DNA of 64,000 nt from Streptomyces sp. NBC_01198 (GCF_036010485.1 NZ_CP108568.1:4037001-4101000), one strand, 5' to 3'; positions 40,008 through 50,500 are shown, counted from the first letter of the stretch. A program made the numbers and translations. Notes: generated by a model from the sequence alone, not told the origin.

Positions 40008-41459
40008 GTGAGTGCGGACACCGGATCGGGGAGTGGCGGCGGCACGGGCGGCACGGACGAACTGCTGCCCGGCACCCGGCGGGCGTTGCTGCACCGGGTG
40101 GCGGTGGGGCAGCGCGACGGGCGCACCCCCTCGCTGGTCGGGGCGGTGGTACGGGACGGCGCGCTGGTCTGGTGCGGTGCTCGCAGCATGATCGAGGGCC
40201 ACGCCCCCGACGCGGACACGCAGTATCGCATCGGCTCGATCACCAAGTCCTTCGTCGCGGTGCTGGTGATGCGGCTGCGCGACGAGGGCCGGCTGGACCT
40301 GACCGACCCGCTGGGCCGCCATCTGCCGGAGGTGGCGGCGTCCTGGGCGGATCCCGGTCAGGCCGGGCTCGACGCGGCCGGGCTGTCGGCGGCCCGGCAG
40401 CTGACGGTGGGCCAGCTGCTCAGCCACACCTCGGGACTGGCCTCTGAGACCCCGGGCCCCTGGTGGGAGCGCACCCCGGGCGCGCTGCGGCCCGAGCTGG
40501 CGGATGTGCTCGGGCCCGACCCGGTCAAGCACCCGGCGGGCCGCCGCTACCACTACTCCAACCCCGGCTTCGCGCTGCTCGGCGCGCTGGTGGAGCAGTT
40601 GCGCGGGGTCTCCTGGGGCGAGGCGCTGCGCGCCGAGGTGCTCGATCCGCTGGGCATGGCGCGCACGACGTTGCTGCCGCAGGCCCCCGCGGCGGGCGGC
40701 TTCGCCGTCCATCCGTGGGCGGATGTGATGCGGCCCGAGGCCGTACAGGAGACCGGGCGGATGGCGCCGGCCGGGCAGTTGTGGTCGACGGCCGGTGATC
40801 TGGCCCGCTGGGCTGCCTTCCTGACGGCGGGTCGGGAGGGGGTGCTGAGCGCGGCGACGCTGGAGGAGATGCGGCAGCCCGCCGCGCCGCCCGAGCCCAC
40901 CGACCCGGAGGGCGGTTACGGGCTGGGGTTGCAGCTGGCCCGGCGTGGCGGCCGCCAGCTGGTGGGGCACACCGGTTCGATGCCCGGCTTCCTGGCGTCG
41001 CTCTGGTTGAGCCCCAAGGACGGTGTCGGCGCGATCACGCTGGCGAACGTGACCTCGGGCCCGCAGATCGGTGCCATCGCCGCTGACCTGCTGGCGATCA
41101 CCGCCGACGCGGAGCCGGGACTGCCGGCGGCCTGGCGTCCGGCGGACACGCTCGGCCCGGACCTGCTGGAGCTGGCGGGCCCCTGGTACTGGGGCACCCA
41201 GGCCTTCGTGCTGCGGATCGACGCCGACGGCGGCCCCAGCCTCGCGTCGCTGACCGGCCAGGGCCGCGCCACCCGGTTCCACGTGGAACATGACGGGACC
41301 TGGACCGGTCGCGAGGGTTATTACGCAGGTGAGACGCTGCGGGCGGTCAGCGGGCCGGACGGTACGGTCAGCCATCTCGACCTGGGGTCCTTCGTCTTCA
41401 CACGTGCGCCCTACGATCCGTCGGCTCCGCTTCCGGGGGGCTTCCCGGGCTGGCACTGA
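40008..41459 (+). CDS. serine beta-lactamase/DD-peptidase-fold hydrolase
   Basis: A 483-aa protein. The penicillin-binding-like motifs are complete: S77-I-T-K80 (SxxK), Y183-S-N185 (YxN) and H321-T-G (HxG, the class C form of KTG). No signal peptide or membrane segment is visible, so it is probably cytoplasmic or non-classically exported and could be an esterase or D-aminopeptidase rather than a beta-lactamase. A C-terminal ~110-aa domain follows (lipocalin-like in relatives), containing a parS-type sequence in RFHVEH. The GTG follows GGAGGG with a 10-base spacer. The last 62 bp overlap the convergent MFS gene. Confidence 0.82.
   Translation: MSADTGSGSGGGTGGTDELLPGTRRALLHRVAVGQRDGRTPSLVGAVVRDGALVWCGARSMIEGHAPDADTQYRIGSITKSFVAVLVMRLRDEGRLDLTDPLGRHLPEVAASWADPGQAGLDAAGLSAARQLTVGQLLSHTSGLASETPGPWWERTPGALRPELADVLGPDPVKHPAGRRYHYSNPGFALLGALVEQLRGVSWGEALRAEVLDPLGMARTTLLPQAPAAGGFAVHPWADVMRPEAVQETGRMAPAGQLWSTAGDLARWAAFLTAGREGVLSAATLEEMRQPAAPPEPTDPEGGYGLGLQLARRGGRQLVGHTGSMPGFLASLWLSPKDGVGAITLANVTSGPQIGAIAADLLAITADAEPGLPAAWRPADTLGPDLLELAGPWYWGTQAFVLRIDADGGPSLASLTGQGRATRFHVEHDGTWTGREGYYAGETLRAVSGPDGTVSHLDLGSFVFTRAPYDPSAPLPGGFPGWH
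41276..41289. other. parS-like palindrome inside the beta-lactamase-fold gene
   Basis: GTTCCACGTGGAAC encoding FHVE in the C-terminal domain. No protein motif obviously demands it. Confidence 0.55.
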
Positions 41460-42927
41460 CCGCGGCCGGATCCCCCGCCGCCGAGTCCGCCACGGCAGCA
41501 GCCGCGCCGAAGCCTCCCGGGGACCTGAGCAGCACCGCCGCTGCCAGGGCCGCCGCGGCGAGCAGGCCCGCGGCGACCAGGAAGGCCAGGTGGTATCCGC
41601 CGGTCAGCGCGGCGGCCTGCGGGTGGTCGGCGGCGGTCAGGTGGTCGGTGCGGGCGGTGGCCAGCGCGGCCAGCACGGCCAGGCCCAGGGCGGCACCGAT
41701 CTGCTGGGCGGTGTTGAAGACGCCGGAGATCAAGCCGGCGTCGGCGGGGGTGGCGTCCGCCATGCCGAGCGACATCAGGGCCGGCATCGCCAGCCCGAAG
41801 GCGGTCCCGAAGACCAGCGTCGCCGGCAGGATGTCGGTGACGTACGAGGCGTGCCCGGCCGGCACCCGGGCCAGCAGCAGGAAGCCGCCGGTGAAGAGGG
41901 CCAGGCTCGGCAGCAGCACTGCCCGCTCGCCGAAGCGGGCGCCGAGCCTGGCGGAGAGCGCCAGCGACATCACGCCGATGACGAGCCCGGTGGGCGCGAT
42001 GGCCAGGCCGATCCGCAGCGGGTCGTAGCCCAGCACCCGCTGGAGGTAGAGGCTGATCATGAACTGGAAGCCGAAGGCGCCGGCCACCATCAGCGCCTGC
42101 ACGATGTTGGCGCCGGTCACCAGCCGGGAGCGGAAGAGCCGCGGCGGCATCAGCGGCTGTGCCGCCGTGGCCTGGCGGACCAGGAAGCCGGCCAGCAGCG
42201 CCAGCGAGACCGCGCTGAAGCTGACGGTGGACGCGGACGTCCAGCCGTGGTCGGTGGTGCCGACGATGGCGTAGACGCCGAGCATCAGGGCCGCGGTGAC
42301 CAGCAGCGCGCCGGGTGCGTCCGCGCCGCGCACGGGGTTGCCGGATCCGGCGGCGGGGCTGTCGTCCGGCAGCAGGCGCAGGCTGAGCACGGCGGCCGCC
42401 GCGCCGATCGGCAGGTTGACGAAGAAGATCCAGTGCCAGTTGACGGCCTGGGTGAGGACACCGCCGGTCAGCAGTCCGAGCACGCCGCCCGCCGACTGGA
42501 CGAAGCTGTAGACGCCCATGGCCCGGCCGCGGCCGTTCGGGTCCGGGTAGAGGGCGATCACCATGCCCAGGCTGACCGCGGAGACCATCGCTCCCGCCGC
42601 GCCCTGGACGAACCTGGCCGCGATCAGCAGGCCGGCGGAGTCGGCCAGGCCGCAGGCCAGGGAGGCGGCGGTGAACGCGGCCAGCCCGCCGACCAGGACG
42701 CGGCGGCGGCCGATGAGGTCGCCGATCCTGCCGGACAGCAGCAGCAGGCCGCCGAAGGCGACGAGGTAGGCGTTCACCACCCAGGCCAGCGCGGACTGGG
42801 AGAAGCCCAGGTCGTGCTGGATGGACGGCAGCGCGACGGTCACGATCGTGCCGTCCAGGATGATCATCAGGGTGCCCGCGCTGAGCACGCCGAGGGCGGC
42901 ACTGCGGGAGCGGGAAGACAGTGGCAT
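41398..42927 (-). CDS. DHA2-type MFS drug efflux transporter
   Basis: A 509-aa transporter with about 14 membrane segments. Motif A reads SGRIGDLIGRRRVLVGG (about 65-81), and the N-terminal LDGTIVTVALPSIQHDLGF is the drug:H+ antiporter-2 signature. It probably exports a cytotoxic compound. The gene follows a MarR regulator by 99 bp on the same strand, a common arrangement in which the regulator represses the pump. Its C-terminal ~25 residues (Ala/Pro/Glu-rich) are encoded in the overlap with the convergent beta-lactamase-fold gene. Confidence 0.88.
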   Translation of the reverse strand: MPLSSRSRSAALGVLSAGTLMIILDGTIVTVALPSIQHDLGFSQSALAWVVNAYLVAFGGLLLLSGRIGDLIGRRRVLVGGLAAFTAASLACGLADSAGLLIAARFVQGAAGAMVSAVSLGMVIALYPDPNGRGRAMGVYSFVQSAGGVLGLLTGGVLTQAVNWHWIFFVNLPIGAAAAVLSLRLLPDDSPAAGSGNPVRGADAPGALLVTAALMLGVYAIVGTTDHGWTSASTVSFSAVSLALLAGFLVRQATAAQPLMPPRLFRSRLVTGANIVQALMVAGAFGFQFMISLYLQRVLGYDPLRIGLAIAPTGLVIGVMSLALSARLGARFGERAVLLPSLALFTGGFLLLARVPAGHASYVTDILPATLVFGTAFGLAMPALMSLGMADATPADAGLISGVFNTAQQIGAALGLAVLAALATARTDHLTAADHPQAAALTGGYHLAFLVAAGLLAAAALAAAVLLRSPGGFGAAAAVADSAAGDPAAVSASPGSPPEAEPTDRRAHV

Positions 42928-43026
42928 GGGGTCGCCTCCTGGCGGATGGGTAGCCAGGAGCGACCGTAGCAGAAGGTTTCGTTGGAGACTATCTATTACG
43001 GGCTTAGGTGTCGCGCCGACGGCCGC

Positions 43027-43557
43027 TCACGCCCGGGCCTGCCGCGGACGGCGCACCCCCTGCACCCCTTCCGGGTGCTCCGCCGGCGCCGCCAGATGGC
43101 CGGTGACCAGCCGGTTCAGCGCCGAGACGAAGGCGGAGCGCTCCGGCTCCGGCAGCGCGGCCAGCACGTCGTCGTGCACCCGGTCGACGATCTGCTGCCC
43201 GGCGGCCACCACGTCCGCGCCCGCCTCCGTGACCCGGATGATCCGCGCCCTGCGGTCGGTCGCCGACGGCACCCGCTCGGCGAGCCCGGCCCGCTCCAGC
43301 TGGTCGACGGTCACCACCATCGTGGTCTTGTCCAGGTCGGACAGCTCCGCGAGCTGCGCCTGGGTCCGCTCGGTCTGGGCCGCGTGCGCCAGCACGCAGT
43401 GCGCCCGCGGCGACATGCCGATCTCGGCGAGGGCGGCGGTCATCTGCGTGGTCAGCACGTGGGCGGTGTGCTGCAGCAGGAACGACACGTCGGCGGCCGA
43501 GCCGAGGGCGCCCTGCGGGGGCGCGGCCGCGGGGATGAGGGCGGAGTCCTGGGTCAT
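43027..43557 (-). CDS. MarR family transcriptional regulator
   Basis: A 176-aa winged-helix regulator. The helix-turn-helix reads ERTQAQLAELSDLDKTTMVV followed by TVDQLERAGLAERVPSATDR, with the wing RRARIIRVTEAG. It is upstream of and co-oriented with the DHA2 transporter gene, so it probably controls that pump. The ATG at 43557 has no ribosome site and a -10-like TACCCT ends about 8 bases upstream, suggesting a leaderless mRNA. A long inverted repeat just upstream may be its operator or the terminator of the NUDIX gene. Confidence 0.83.
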   Translation of the reverse strand: MTQDSALIPAAAPPQGALGSAADVSFLLQHTAHVLTTQMTAALAEIGMSPRAHCVLAHAAQTERTQAQLAELSDLDKTTMVVTVDQLERAGLAERVPSATDRRARIIRVTEAGADVVAAGQQIVDRVHDDVLAALPEPERSAFVSALNRLVTGHLAAPAEHPEGVQGVRRPRQARA

Positions 43558-43576
43558 GCGACCGAGGGTAGCAAAA

Positions 43577-43611
43577 TAGGTCCGCAACGGGACGATCCCG
43601 TAGCGGACCTA
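43577..43611 (-). terminator. 35-bp inverted repeat: terminator of the NUDIX gene and possible MarR operator
   Basis: Arms of 16 bp (43577-43592 and 43596-43611) with one mismatch and a 3-base loop. On the minus strand it is followed by TTTTG, as in an intrinsic terminator for the NUDIX gene, which stops 22 bp earlier. It also lies 20 bp upstream of the MarR start, over its likely promoter. Confidence 0.6.
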
Positions 43612-43633
43612 TCAGTGGGGCGGCCGGACGGCC

Positions 43634-44146
43634 TCAGCCCAGCTCGGGGCCGAGCAGCCCGAGCACGCCCTCGATGTTCGCGTCGAGGTAGTGCCGCAGG
43701 GTCAGCGGCACGATGCCCACCGAGGCGATGCCCATCCTGCTGAACGGCACCCGCACCACCTCGTACTCCCCGCACGGGTTGTCCACCTCGGGGCCGTGCC
43801 GGCGGTCGAGATCCATCGACTCCAGCCGGCAGGCGAAGAAGAACTGCACCTTCACCCCGTGCGAACCGTCCTCCGCGATGTGCTCGACGGTGTCGACGAA
43901 GGCGGGCACCACGTCGGTGATCTTGGCGCCGAGCTCCTCGTCGATCTCGCGGTGCAGGGCGGCGAGGACGCCGGCGTCGTCATCCTCGACCCCGCCGCCG
44001 GGCGTCACCCAGTACGGCGCCATGCCGGGCTTGGTGCGTTTGATCAGGACGAGCTGGTCACCGTCGAGGACCAGGGCACGGGCAGTGCGCTTGACCACCG
44101 GGCGGGTGGCGGGGCTGGGGTGCGAGTCCGGGGGCATGCCAGACAT
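43634..44146 (-). CDS. NUDIX hydrolase
   Basis: A 170-aa protein with the NUDIX box GGVEDDDAGVLAALHREIDE followed by ELGA, which fits G-x5-E-x7-R-E-x2-E-E-x-G (the loop Glu residues coordinate Mg). It should hydrolyse a nucleoside diphosphate linked to another moiety; the substrate is unknown. Upstream strand ARALVLDGDQLVLIKRTKPG is typical. The ATG at 44146 is the likeliest start, with an ATG three codons later possible; neither has a clear ribosome site. Confidence 0.83.
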   Translation of the reverse strand: MSGMPPDSHPSPATRPVVKRTARALVLDGDQLVLIKRTKPGMAPYWVTPGGGVEDDDAGVLAALHREIDEELGAKITDVVPAFVDTVEHIAEDGSHGVKVQFFFACRLESMDLDRRHGPEVDNPCGEYEVVRVPFSRMGIASVGIVPLTLRHYLDANIEGVLGLLGPELG

Positions 44147-44265
44147 CTGCCGCGGCGGGCCCGGGGGCAAACGTGCCCGCGGCCGTCAATCGAGGCGTTC
44201 GGCCGGGCCGCGCGCGCCCTGGCGCACCGCGGGCCCGGCCGGTCCGCGTAACGCGCCCGCGGCCC

Positions 44266-45480
44266 TCACGCCGTCGCCGCCGCGTCCAGCGCGCGCAGCA
44301 CGTCGGCCACGATGTCCTCCGGGTCCTCGATGCCCACCGAGAAGCGGACGAAGCCCTGCGGCACGGCGTCGCCGCCCCAACGGGCACGCCGCTCCGCGGT
44401 GCTCTGGATGCTGCCGAAGCTGGTGGCCTCCGACGTCATCCGCAGCGCGGCCAGGAAGCGTTCGGCGTGTGCCTGGTCGGGCAGTGTGAAGGACACCACA
44501 CTGCCGAAGCGGCGCATCTGCCGGGCCGCCACCGCGTGCGAGGGGTCGGTCGGCAGGCCCGGGTGCCGCAGGTCGGTCACCTCGGGGCGGGCGAGCAGCG
44601 CCGTCGCCAGAGCCACGGCGTTCGTGGCCTGCCGGTCCACCCGCAGGGCGAAGGTCGCGATGGAGCGGTGGGCCAGCCACGCCTCCATCGGCCCGGGAAT
44701 CGCGCCGACCGTCTTGCGCCAGTACCGCACGCCCGCGGCCAGGTCGGGGTCCCTGGTGCTGACATAGCCGAGCAGCAGGTCACCGTGGCCGCTGAGCGCC
44801 TTGGTGCCGCTGGCCACCGAGAAGTCCGCACCCAGCGAGAGCGGCCGCTGGCCCAGCGGCGTGGCCAGCGTGTTGTCCACGGCGACCAGCGCGCCCGCCG
44901 CATGGGCCGCGTCGGCCAGCCGCCGGATGTCGCACACGTCCAGCCCGGGATTCGACGGCGTCTCCAGCCACACCAGCGAAGCGCCCTCCAGCGCGGCCAG
45001 TTGCGCGTCGCCCGCGGTCGGCGCGAGCCGCACGGTCACGCCGTAGGACTCCAGGCGCTCGCGCAGCGCGCGCGTCGTCTGGTAGCTCTCGGACGGCAGC
45101 AGGACCGTCTGCCCCGCCTTCACCTGCGAGAGCAGGACCGCCGCGACGGCCGCCATGCCCGAGGCGAAGACCGCCGTGCCGACCTCCGGGTCGCCCGGCG
45201 CCTCCAGCTCGGAGATCGCCTGCTCCAGGCGCTCCCAGGTCGGGTTGTCGTCGCGGCCGTAGAGGTAAGGGCCGCTCGCCTCACCCGGCAGGTGGTAGTG
45301 CGAGACGAAGACCGGTCCGGGCAGCGAGGGTTCGTACGCCGTCGATGGCGGCCGGCCCGCGTGCACGCTGCGCGTGCTGTCGCCGCGACCACCGCCGTGT
45401 CCGGCGCCGCCCGGAGCGCCGCCGTGTTCACCGTCCCCCGGCCCCCCGGGAATGTCCGTGCCCCCCGGCGCGCCGCTCAC
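44266..45480 (-). CDS. cystathionine gamma-lyase/synthase-type PLP enzyme
   Basis: A 404-aa Cys/Met-metabolism PLP enzyme. It shows YGRDDNPTWERLEQAISELE, ASGMAAVAAVLLSQVKAGQT (cofactor phosphate region), LVWLETPSNPGLDVCDIRRL, LVAVDNTLATPLGQRPLSLG and the Lys-bearing SVASGTKALSGHGDLLLGYV, then HPGLP. It probably splits cystathionine to cysteine or performs a related gamma-elimination. The GTG start overlaps the stop of the upstream holin-like gene (GTGA), so translation is coupled. The first ~30 residues are Gly/Pro-rich. Confidence 0.85.
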   Translation of the reverse strand: MSGAPGGTDIPGGPGDGEHGGAPGGAGHGGGRGDSTRSVHAGRPPSTAYEPSLPGPVFVSHYHLPGEASGPYLYGRDDNPTWERLEQAISELEAPGDPEVGTAVFASGMAAVAAVLLSQVKAGQTVLLPSESYQTTRALRERLESYGVTVRLAPTAGDAQLAALEGASLVWLETPSNPGLDVCDIRRLADAAHAAGALVAVDNTLATPLGQRPLSLGADFSVASGTKALSGHGDLLLGYVSTRDPDLAAGVRYWRKTVGAIPGPMEAWLAHRSIATFALRVDRQATNAVALATALLARPEVTDLRHPGLPTDPSHAVAARQMRRFGSVVSFTLPDQAHAERFLAALRMTSEATSFGSIQSTAERRARWGGDAVPQGFVRFSVGIEDPEDIVADVLRALDAAATA

Positions 45481-45854
45481 TCGTCGTCCGGCAGGACGAC
45501 GTGCAGGGCCCAGGACACGATGCTGACGATCAGACCGCCGACCACCGCGGTCCAGAAGCCGTCCACATGGAAGTCCAGATCCAGCTTGCCGGCCAGCCAC
45601 GACGTCAGCAGCAGCATCAGGGCGTTCACCACCAGCGTGATCAGCCCCAGGGTGAGGATGAACAGCGGGAAGGACAGCACCTTGACGACCGGCTTCACCA
45701 GCCAGTTCACCACGCCGAAGACCAGCGCGACCAATATCAGGCTGAGCACGGCGCGGGAGGTCGAGTCGCCGGTCAGGGTGATGTCCTTGATCACCCAGGT
45801 GGCAACGCCGAGCGCTCCCGCGTTCGCCAGCGTTTTGACGAGGAAATTCTTCAT
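45477..45854 (-). CDS. phage-holin-family (DUF360/PspC-adjacent type) membrane protein
   Basis: A 125-aa membrane protein with four hydrophobic segments: VKTLANAGALGVATWVIKDI; LSLILVALVFGVVNWLVKP; LSFPLFILTLGLITLVVNAL; and WTAVVGGLIVSIVSWALHVV. The N-W-L-V-K-P and F-P-L-F-I-L-T-L-G motifs are typical of the YvlD/phage holin family 4 proteins found in chromosomes, which are not phage-derived in most cases. The function is uncertain. Start ATG at 45854; the stop is coupled to the PLP-lyase start. Confidence 0.82.
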   Translation of the reverse strand: MKNFLVKTLANAGALGVATWVIKDITLTGDSTSRAVLSLILVALVFGVVNWLVKPVVKVLSFPLFILTLGLITLVVNALMLLLTSWLAGKLDLDFHVDGFWTAVVGGLIVSIVSWALHVVLPDDE

Positions 45855-45932
45855 GGTGTGATCGTCGCAGACCTGATCTGCAGGGCAAGAGACGGAACAG
45901 AACCGTAGCCCGACCGCAGCGGAGGAGTGGCG

Positions 45933-46250
45933 ATGAAGGTGTTCCGGCTGGACGACCTCGACGCGGAACGAGCCGCGAATCAGGGCGCTTACCTGCGCTT
46001 TCTCAAGGAGCCCCACATGTCGGCGGGGCTCTACGCGCTCAAGGCGGGGGAGAGCGACCCGCAGCAGCCGCACGCGCAGGACGAGGTGTACCTGGTGGTC
46101 AGCGGCCGGGGCGCGATCACCGTCGGTGAGGAGACGACGACCGTCGCACGCGGCAGCGTGATCTACGTACCGGCCGGCACCGTCCACCGCTTCCACCACA
46201 TCACCGAGGATCTCAGGGTCATGGTGGTGTTCTCCCCGCCGGAACCCTAG
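45933..46250 (+). CDS. cupin-domain protein
   Basis: A 105-aa single-domain cupin. Motif 1 reads PHAQDEVYLVVSGRGAITVG (H-x-D-E in place of H-x-H) and motif 2 PAGTVHRFHHI, leaving enough His/Glu ligands for a metal. The ATG at 45933 has GGAGGAG 6 bases upstream. It is divergent from the holin-like gene. The substrate or function is not evident. Confidence 0.85.
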   Translation: MKVFRLDDLDAERAANQGAYLRFLKEPHMSAGLYALKAGESDPQQPHAQDEVYLVVSGRGAITVGEETTTVARGSVIYVPAGTVHRFHHITEDLRVMVVFSPPEP

Positions 46251-46379
46251 GGGTGCGTTCAGGGTCGTATCCGGCGTCCTCGGCCCCCACATCGGGTGCG
46301 AGTGGCTTTACAGTCGATGTATCGGCGGATGAACCGCCGGACCGACCCCGGTGCGGGGACGAAGGAGAGTCAAGGCGTC

Positions 46380-46601
46380 ATGGACAAGCTGCTGAAGGGC
46401 CTGCCGTGGTGGGTCAAGTGGGTCGCCGTACCGGTGATCGCGCTGGTGGTCTTCGGTTCCCTGGTCGCGGCCCTGGTGAGCTTCGTGATCGGCCTGCTGT
46501 TCAAGCTGGTCGTGTTCGTGATCCTGGTCGGGGCACTGGTCCTGGTCGTGAAACGCGTCACGTCCGGCGGGTCCTCGAAGTCGTCGAAGCGCGATTGGTG
46601 A
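46380..46601 (+). CDS. DUF5326-type small membrane protein
   Basis: A 73-aa protein. MDKLLKGLPWWVKWVAVPVI is followed by two adjoining membrane helices (ALVVFGSLVAALVSFVIGLL, FKLVVFVILVGALVLVVK) and a basic/Ser-rich tail. This pattern fits a conserved streptomycete family (DUF5326, from memory). No function is known to me. The start was chosen because the conserved W-W-V-K-W begins shortly after it; AAGG lies 4 bases and AAGGAG 12 bases upstream. Confidence 0.75.
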   Translation: MDKLLKGLPWWVKWVAVPVIALVVFGSLVAALVSFVIGLLFKLVVFVILVGALVLVVKRVTSGGSSKSSKRDW

Positions 46602-46649
46602 CGGCCGCCGCGACCCCCCGCCCCTCATTTCCCCCGCCGCCGGTGGCCC

Positions 46650-46681
46650 CCGCCGCCGGTGGCCCCCGCCACCGGCGGCGG
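46650..46681. terminator. bidirectional stem-loop with adjacent direct repeats
   Basis: A 14-bp perfect stem (46650-46663 with 46668-46681) around a CCCC loop. Immediately before it (46635-46662) the unit CGCCGCCGGTGGCCCC is repeated. It lies between the DUF5326 gene and the convergent yibE/F remnant. Confidence 0.6.
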
Positions 46682-46734
46682 CCGTACGTACCCCGCCGCC
46701 GTGCCCGTCGGTACGTCCCCCGGCCCGGCCGGCC

Positions 46735-47185
46735 GCCGCAGGCCGGCGGTCCGCGCTGACCACCAGTGCCGCGAGCGCCGTCGTCAGCGGTACTGACGCG
46801 ACCAGGCCGATACTGCCGACCAGGGTCCTGACGATCTCCTCGGCGACGACGTGGTCACCGGCCGGCGTCCCGGCCGCGTCGGTGTCCGGTGCCGCCCCCG
46901 AGGCCTTGCAGGAGATCGCGACCAGCTGCACGACCCTGCCCTGCCGGGTCTGCTGGTCGAAGCCGACGCCGGTGCGGGCGTGATGCGGCGCCCCGCCCGG
47001 CCGCAGCACCACCAGGCCGACCACCACGGCCGCGGCGAACGGCACCAGCACCGCGGCGATGACCCGGCGCAGCCGCCGCGCGGCACCGGGCCGCGCGTAT
47101 GGCCGTGCCCGTGCCCGCCGCCCTGGTGGGGGACGGCCGGCCCGGACGCCGGGCGGTGCGCTTGCTCATGGGGCGAGGAGTCCAC
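46735..47185 (-). pseudogene. yibE/F family gene reduced by internal deletion and frameshift
   Basis: Reading the minus strand, a His/Gly-rich N-terminus (GGGHGHGHTRGPVPR) in one frame switches, around the codons for R-R-L-R-R, to a second frame with a membrane helix (VLVPFAAAVVVGLVVLRPGG) and ARTGVGFDQQTRQGRVVQLV. This then jumps directly to VAEEIVRTLVGSIGLVASVP and LTTALAALVVSADR, the C-terminus of YibE/F proteins. The several membrane helices and the loop that lie between these parts in full-length members (~400 aa or more, from memory) are absent, and the frame has no proper stop. It is a decayed gene. It is divergent from thiC. Confidence 0.65.
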
Positions 47186-47254
47186 CGGCCGATCACCGCA
47201 AGGTCCCCTGGTGCCTGTATGCAGCCAACCGCTACCGTTGGCAGCACCTTTGCA

Positions 47255-49135
<1,881 letters not shown>

Positions 49136-49141
49136 GCCGCG

Positions 49142-49180
49142 CCGTGGCCCCGGGCGCGAGGCGTGCGGCCGGGGCCGCGG
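49142..49180 (+). terminator. stem-loop after thiC
   Basis: Arms 49142-49153 and 49169-49180 (11 of 12 bp paired) begin 6 bp after the thiC stop. Confidence 0.6.
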
Positions 49181-49202
49181 CCGCCGGATGCTCCTATAGA
49201 TG

Positions 49203-50288
49203 TCAAGCGGCAGGAGCAAGGTCGGTTTGTGTGGCTTGTTCGGTCGGTGTGCTGGTCAGGGCGCGGTAGACCTCGCGGGCGACGAATCGTTTGAGGCAGC
49301 GCATGATGTCCTTTTTGGACAGGCCTTCCTTGGTGCGGCGTTCGACGTAGGTGCGGGTGCGCTCGTCGTAGCGCATGCGGACGAGCACGATGGTGTGCAG
49401 GGCGTTGTTCGCGGCCCGGTCGCCGCCTCGGTTGAGGCGGTGGCGGTGGGTGCGGCCGGAGGATGCCGGGATCGGTGCGACCCCGGCCAGGTGCGCGAAG
49501 GCGGCCTCCGAACGCATACGTTCGGGGTTGTCCCCGGCCGAGACCAGCAGTTGGCCGGCGGTTTCGGGGCCGACGCCGAACAGTTCCAGCAGTGCGGGAG
49601 CGGCCTGCCGGGTCAGCGGACCGAGTTCCGCGTCCAGCTCGGCGATCTCGGCGTCCATCGCCTGGTGGCGGCGGGCCAGGCGGCGCAGGGCTGCCCGGGT
49701 GGCGGTCAGCGGGCGGGACAGGTCGTCGCCGGGCCGCAGCCGGGCGAGCGTGCGTATCAGCGTGGCCCGGTCCACTCCCGCGACCTGCTCGCGCAGCATC
49801 GCAGGCGCCGAGACCAGCAGGCCCCGGATCTGGTTCATCGCCTGGGTGCGGGCCTTGACCGCGCTGCGGCGAGCGGTCCGCAGCACGCGCACGGCCTCGA
49901 CCACGCCGTCCCGGCTCTTGGGGGTGCCGGTGGCCCGCCCGGACAGTACGGCTGTCGCGGCGGCGTAGGCGTCGATCGGGTCGGACTTGCCCTTCATCCG
50001 CCGGGTTTTGCGGTCCGGACGGTCGACATCGATGACTGTGACTCCTGCGGCGGTGAGCACCCGGGCGAGTTCGGCCCCGTAGGCGCCGGTGCCCTCCACA
50101 CCCACCGCGGCCAGCTCGCCGAGTGAACGCATCCAGGCCAGCAGATCCCGGTAGCCGCGGATCGTGGCCGGGAACTCCTGGTCAGCCAGGTGCCGGCCGA
50201 TGGTGTCGATCACCGCCGCGTGGTGGGTCAGGCCGTGGGTGTCGACTCCGCCGGTGATCTGCGGGCCGTCGTGCGTCATGCTGGTCAT
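49203..50288 (-). CDS. IS110-family transposase
   Basis: A 361-aa DEDD recombinase. The RuvC-like domain carries GVDTHGLTHHAAVIDTIG (first Asp, about residue 15), GVEGTGAYGAELARVL (Glu), and KSDPIDAYAAATAVL (D-x2-D). The C-terminal Tnp_20 domain carries the helical LLELFGVGPETAGQLL and ASSGRTHRHRLNRGGDRAAN, with the conserved Ser. It appears full length and intact. The ATG at 50288 has AAGGA five bases upstream. Transposition probably uses a guide (bridge) RNA from the non-coding end, as shown for IS621-type relatives. Confidence 0.92.
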   Translation of the reverse strand: MTSMTHDGPQITGGVDTHGLTHHAAVIDTIGRHLADQEFPATIRGYRDLLAWMRSLGELAAVGVEGTGAYGAELARVLTAAGVTVIDVDRPDRKTRRMKGKSDPIDAYAAATAVLSGRATGTPKSRDGVVEAVRVLRTARRSAVKARTQAMNQIRGLLVSAPAMLREQVAGVDRATLIRTLARLRPGDDLSRPLTATRAALRRLARRHQAMDAEIAELDAELGPLTRQAAPALLELFGVGPETAGQLLVSAGDNPERMRSEAAFAHLAGVAPIPASSGRTHRHRLNRGGDRAANNALHTIVLVRMRYDERTRTYVERRTKEGLSKKDIMRCLKRFVAREVYRALTSTPTEQATQTDLAPAA

Positions 50289-50500
50289 GTCCGTCCTTGT
50301 GGCGTGTCCGTTCCGAGGGCGGCACGCGCCGGTCGGGCGGGTGGACAAGACAGTGACGGGGCTTCTGGACCAAGCTCCTATGAAGTCACAAGCGCCCGTC
50401 CGGCCGCGTGCGTGGTGACGCCCGGCGGGCCGACAAATCCCAAACAGGACAGTCGAGACGTCAGTCAGTTGGCGAGTCAGGCCCACCCGTAGCGTCACCA
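50289..50500 (-). ncRNA. candidate bridge RNA region of the IS110-family element
   Basis: Non-coding DNA directly upstream of the transposase start. In IS110 elements this region encodes a structured guide RNA with target- and donor-binding loops. The segment has no gene on either strand and carries the ATAGGAGC octamer (minus strand of 50374-50381) that also occurs beyond the transposase stop, which would be expected of a guide that matches an element end. The structure was not computed. Confidence 0.3.

Noticed and set aside
43451..43480. CACGTG in the MarR gene and other single CACGTG hexamers as parS
   Set aside because: The flanking GTTY/RAAC arms are missing, so they do not fit the 14-bp site.
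45477..45854. The holin-like gene as evidence of a prophage
   Set aside because: No other phage gene is near, and this family is widespread in chromosomes.
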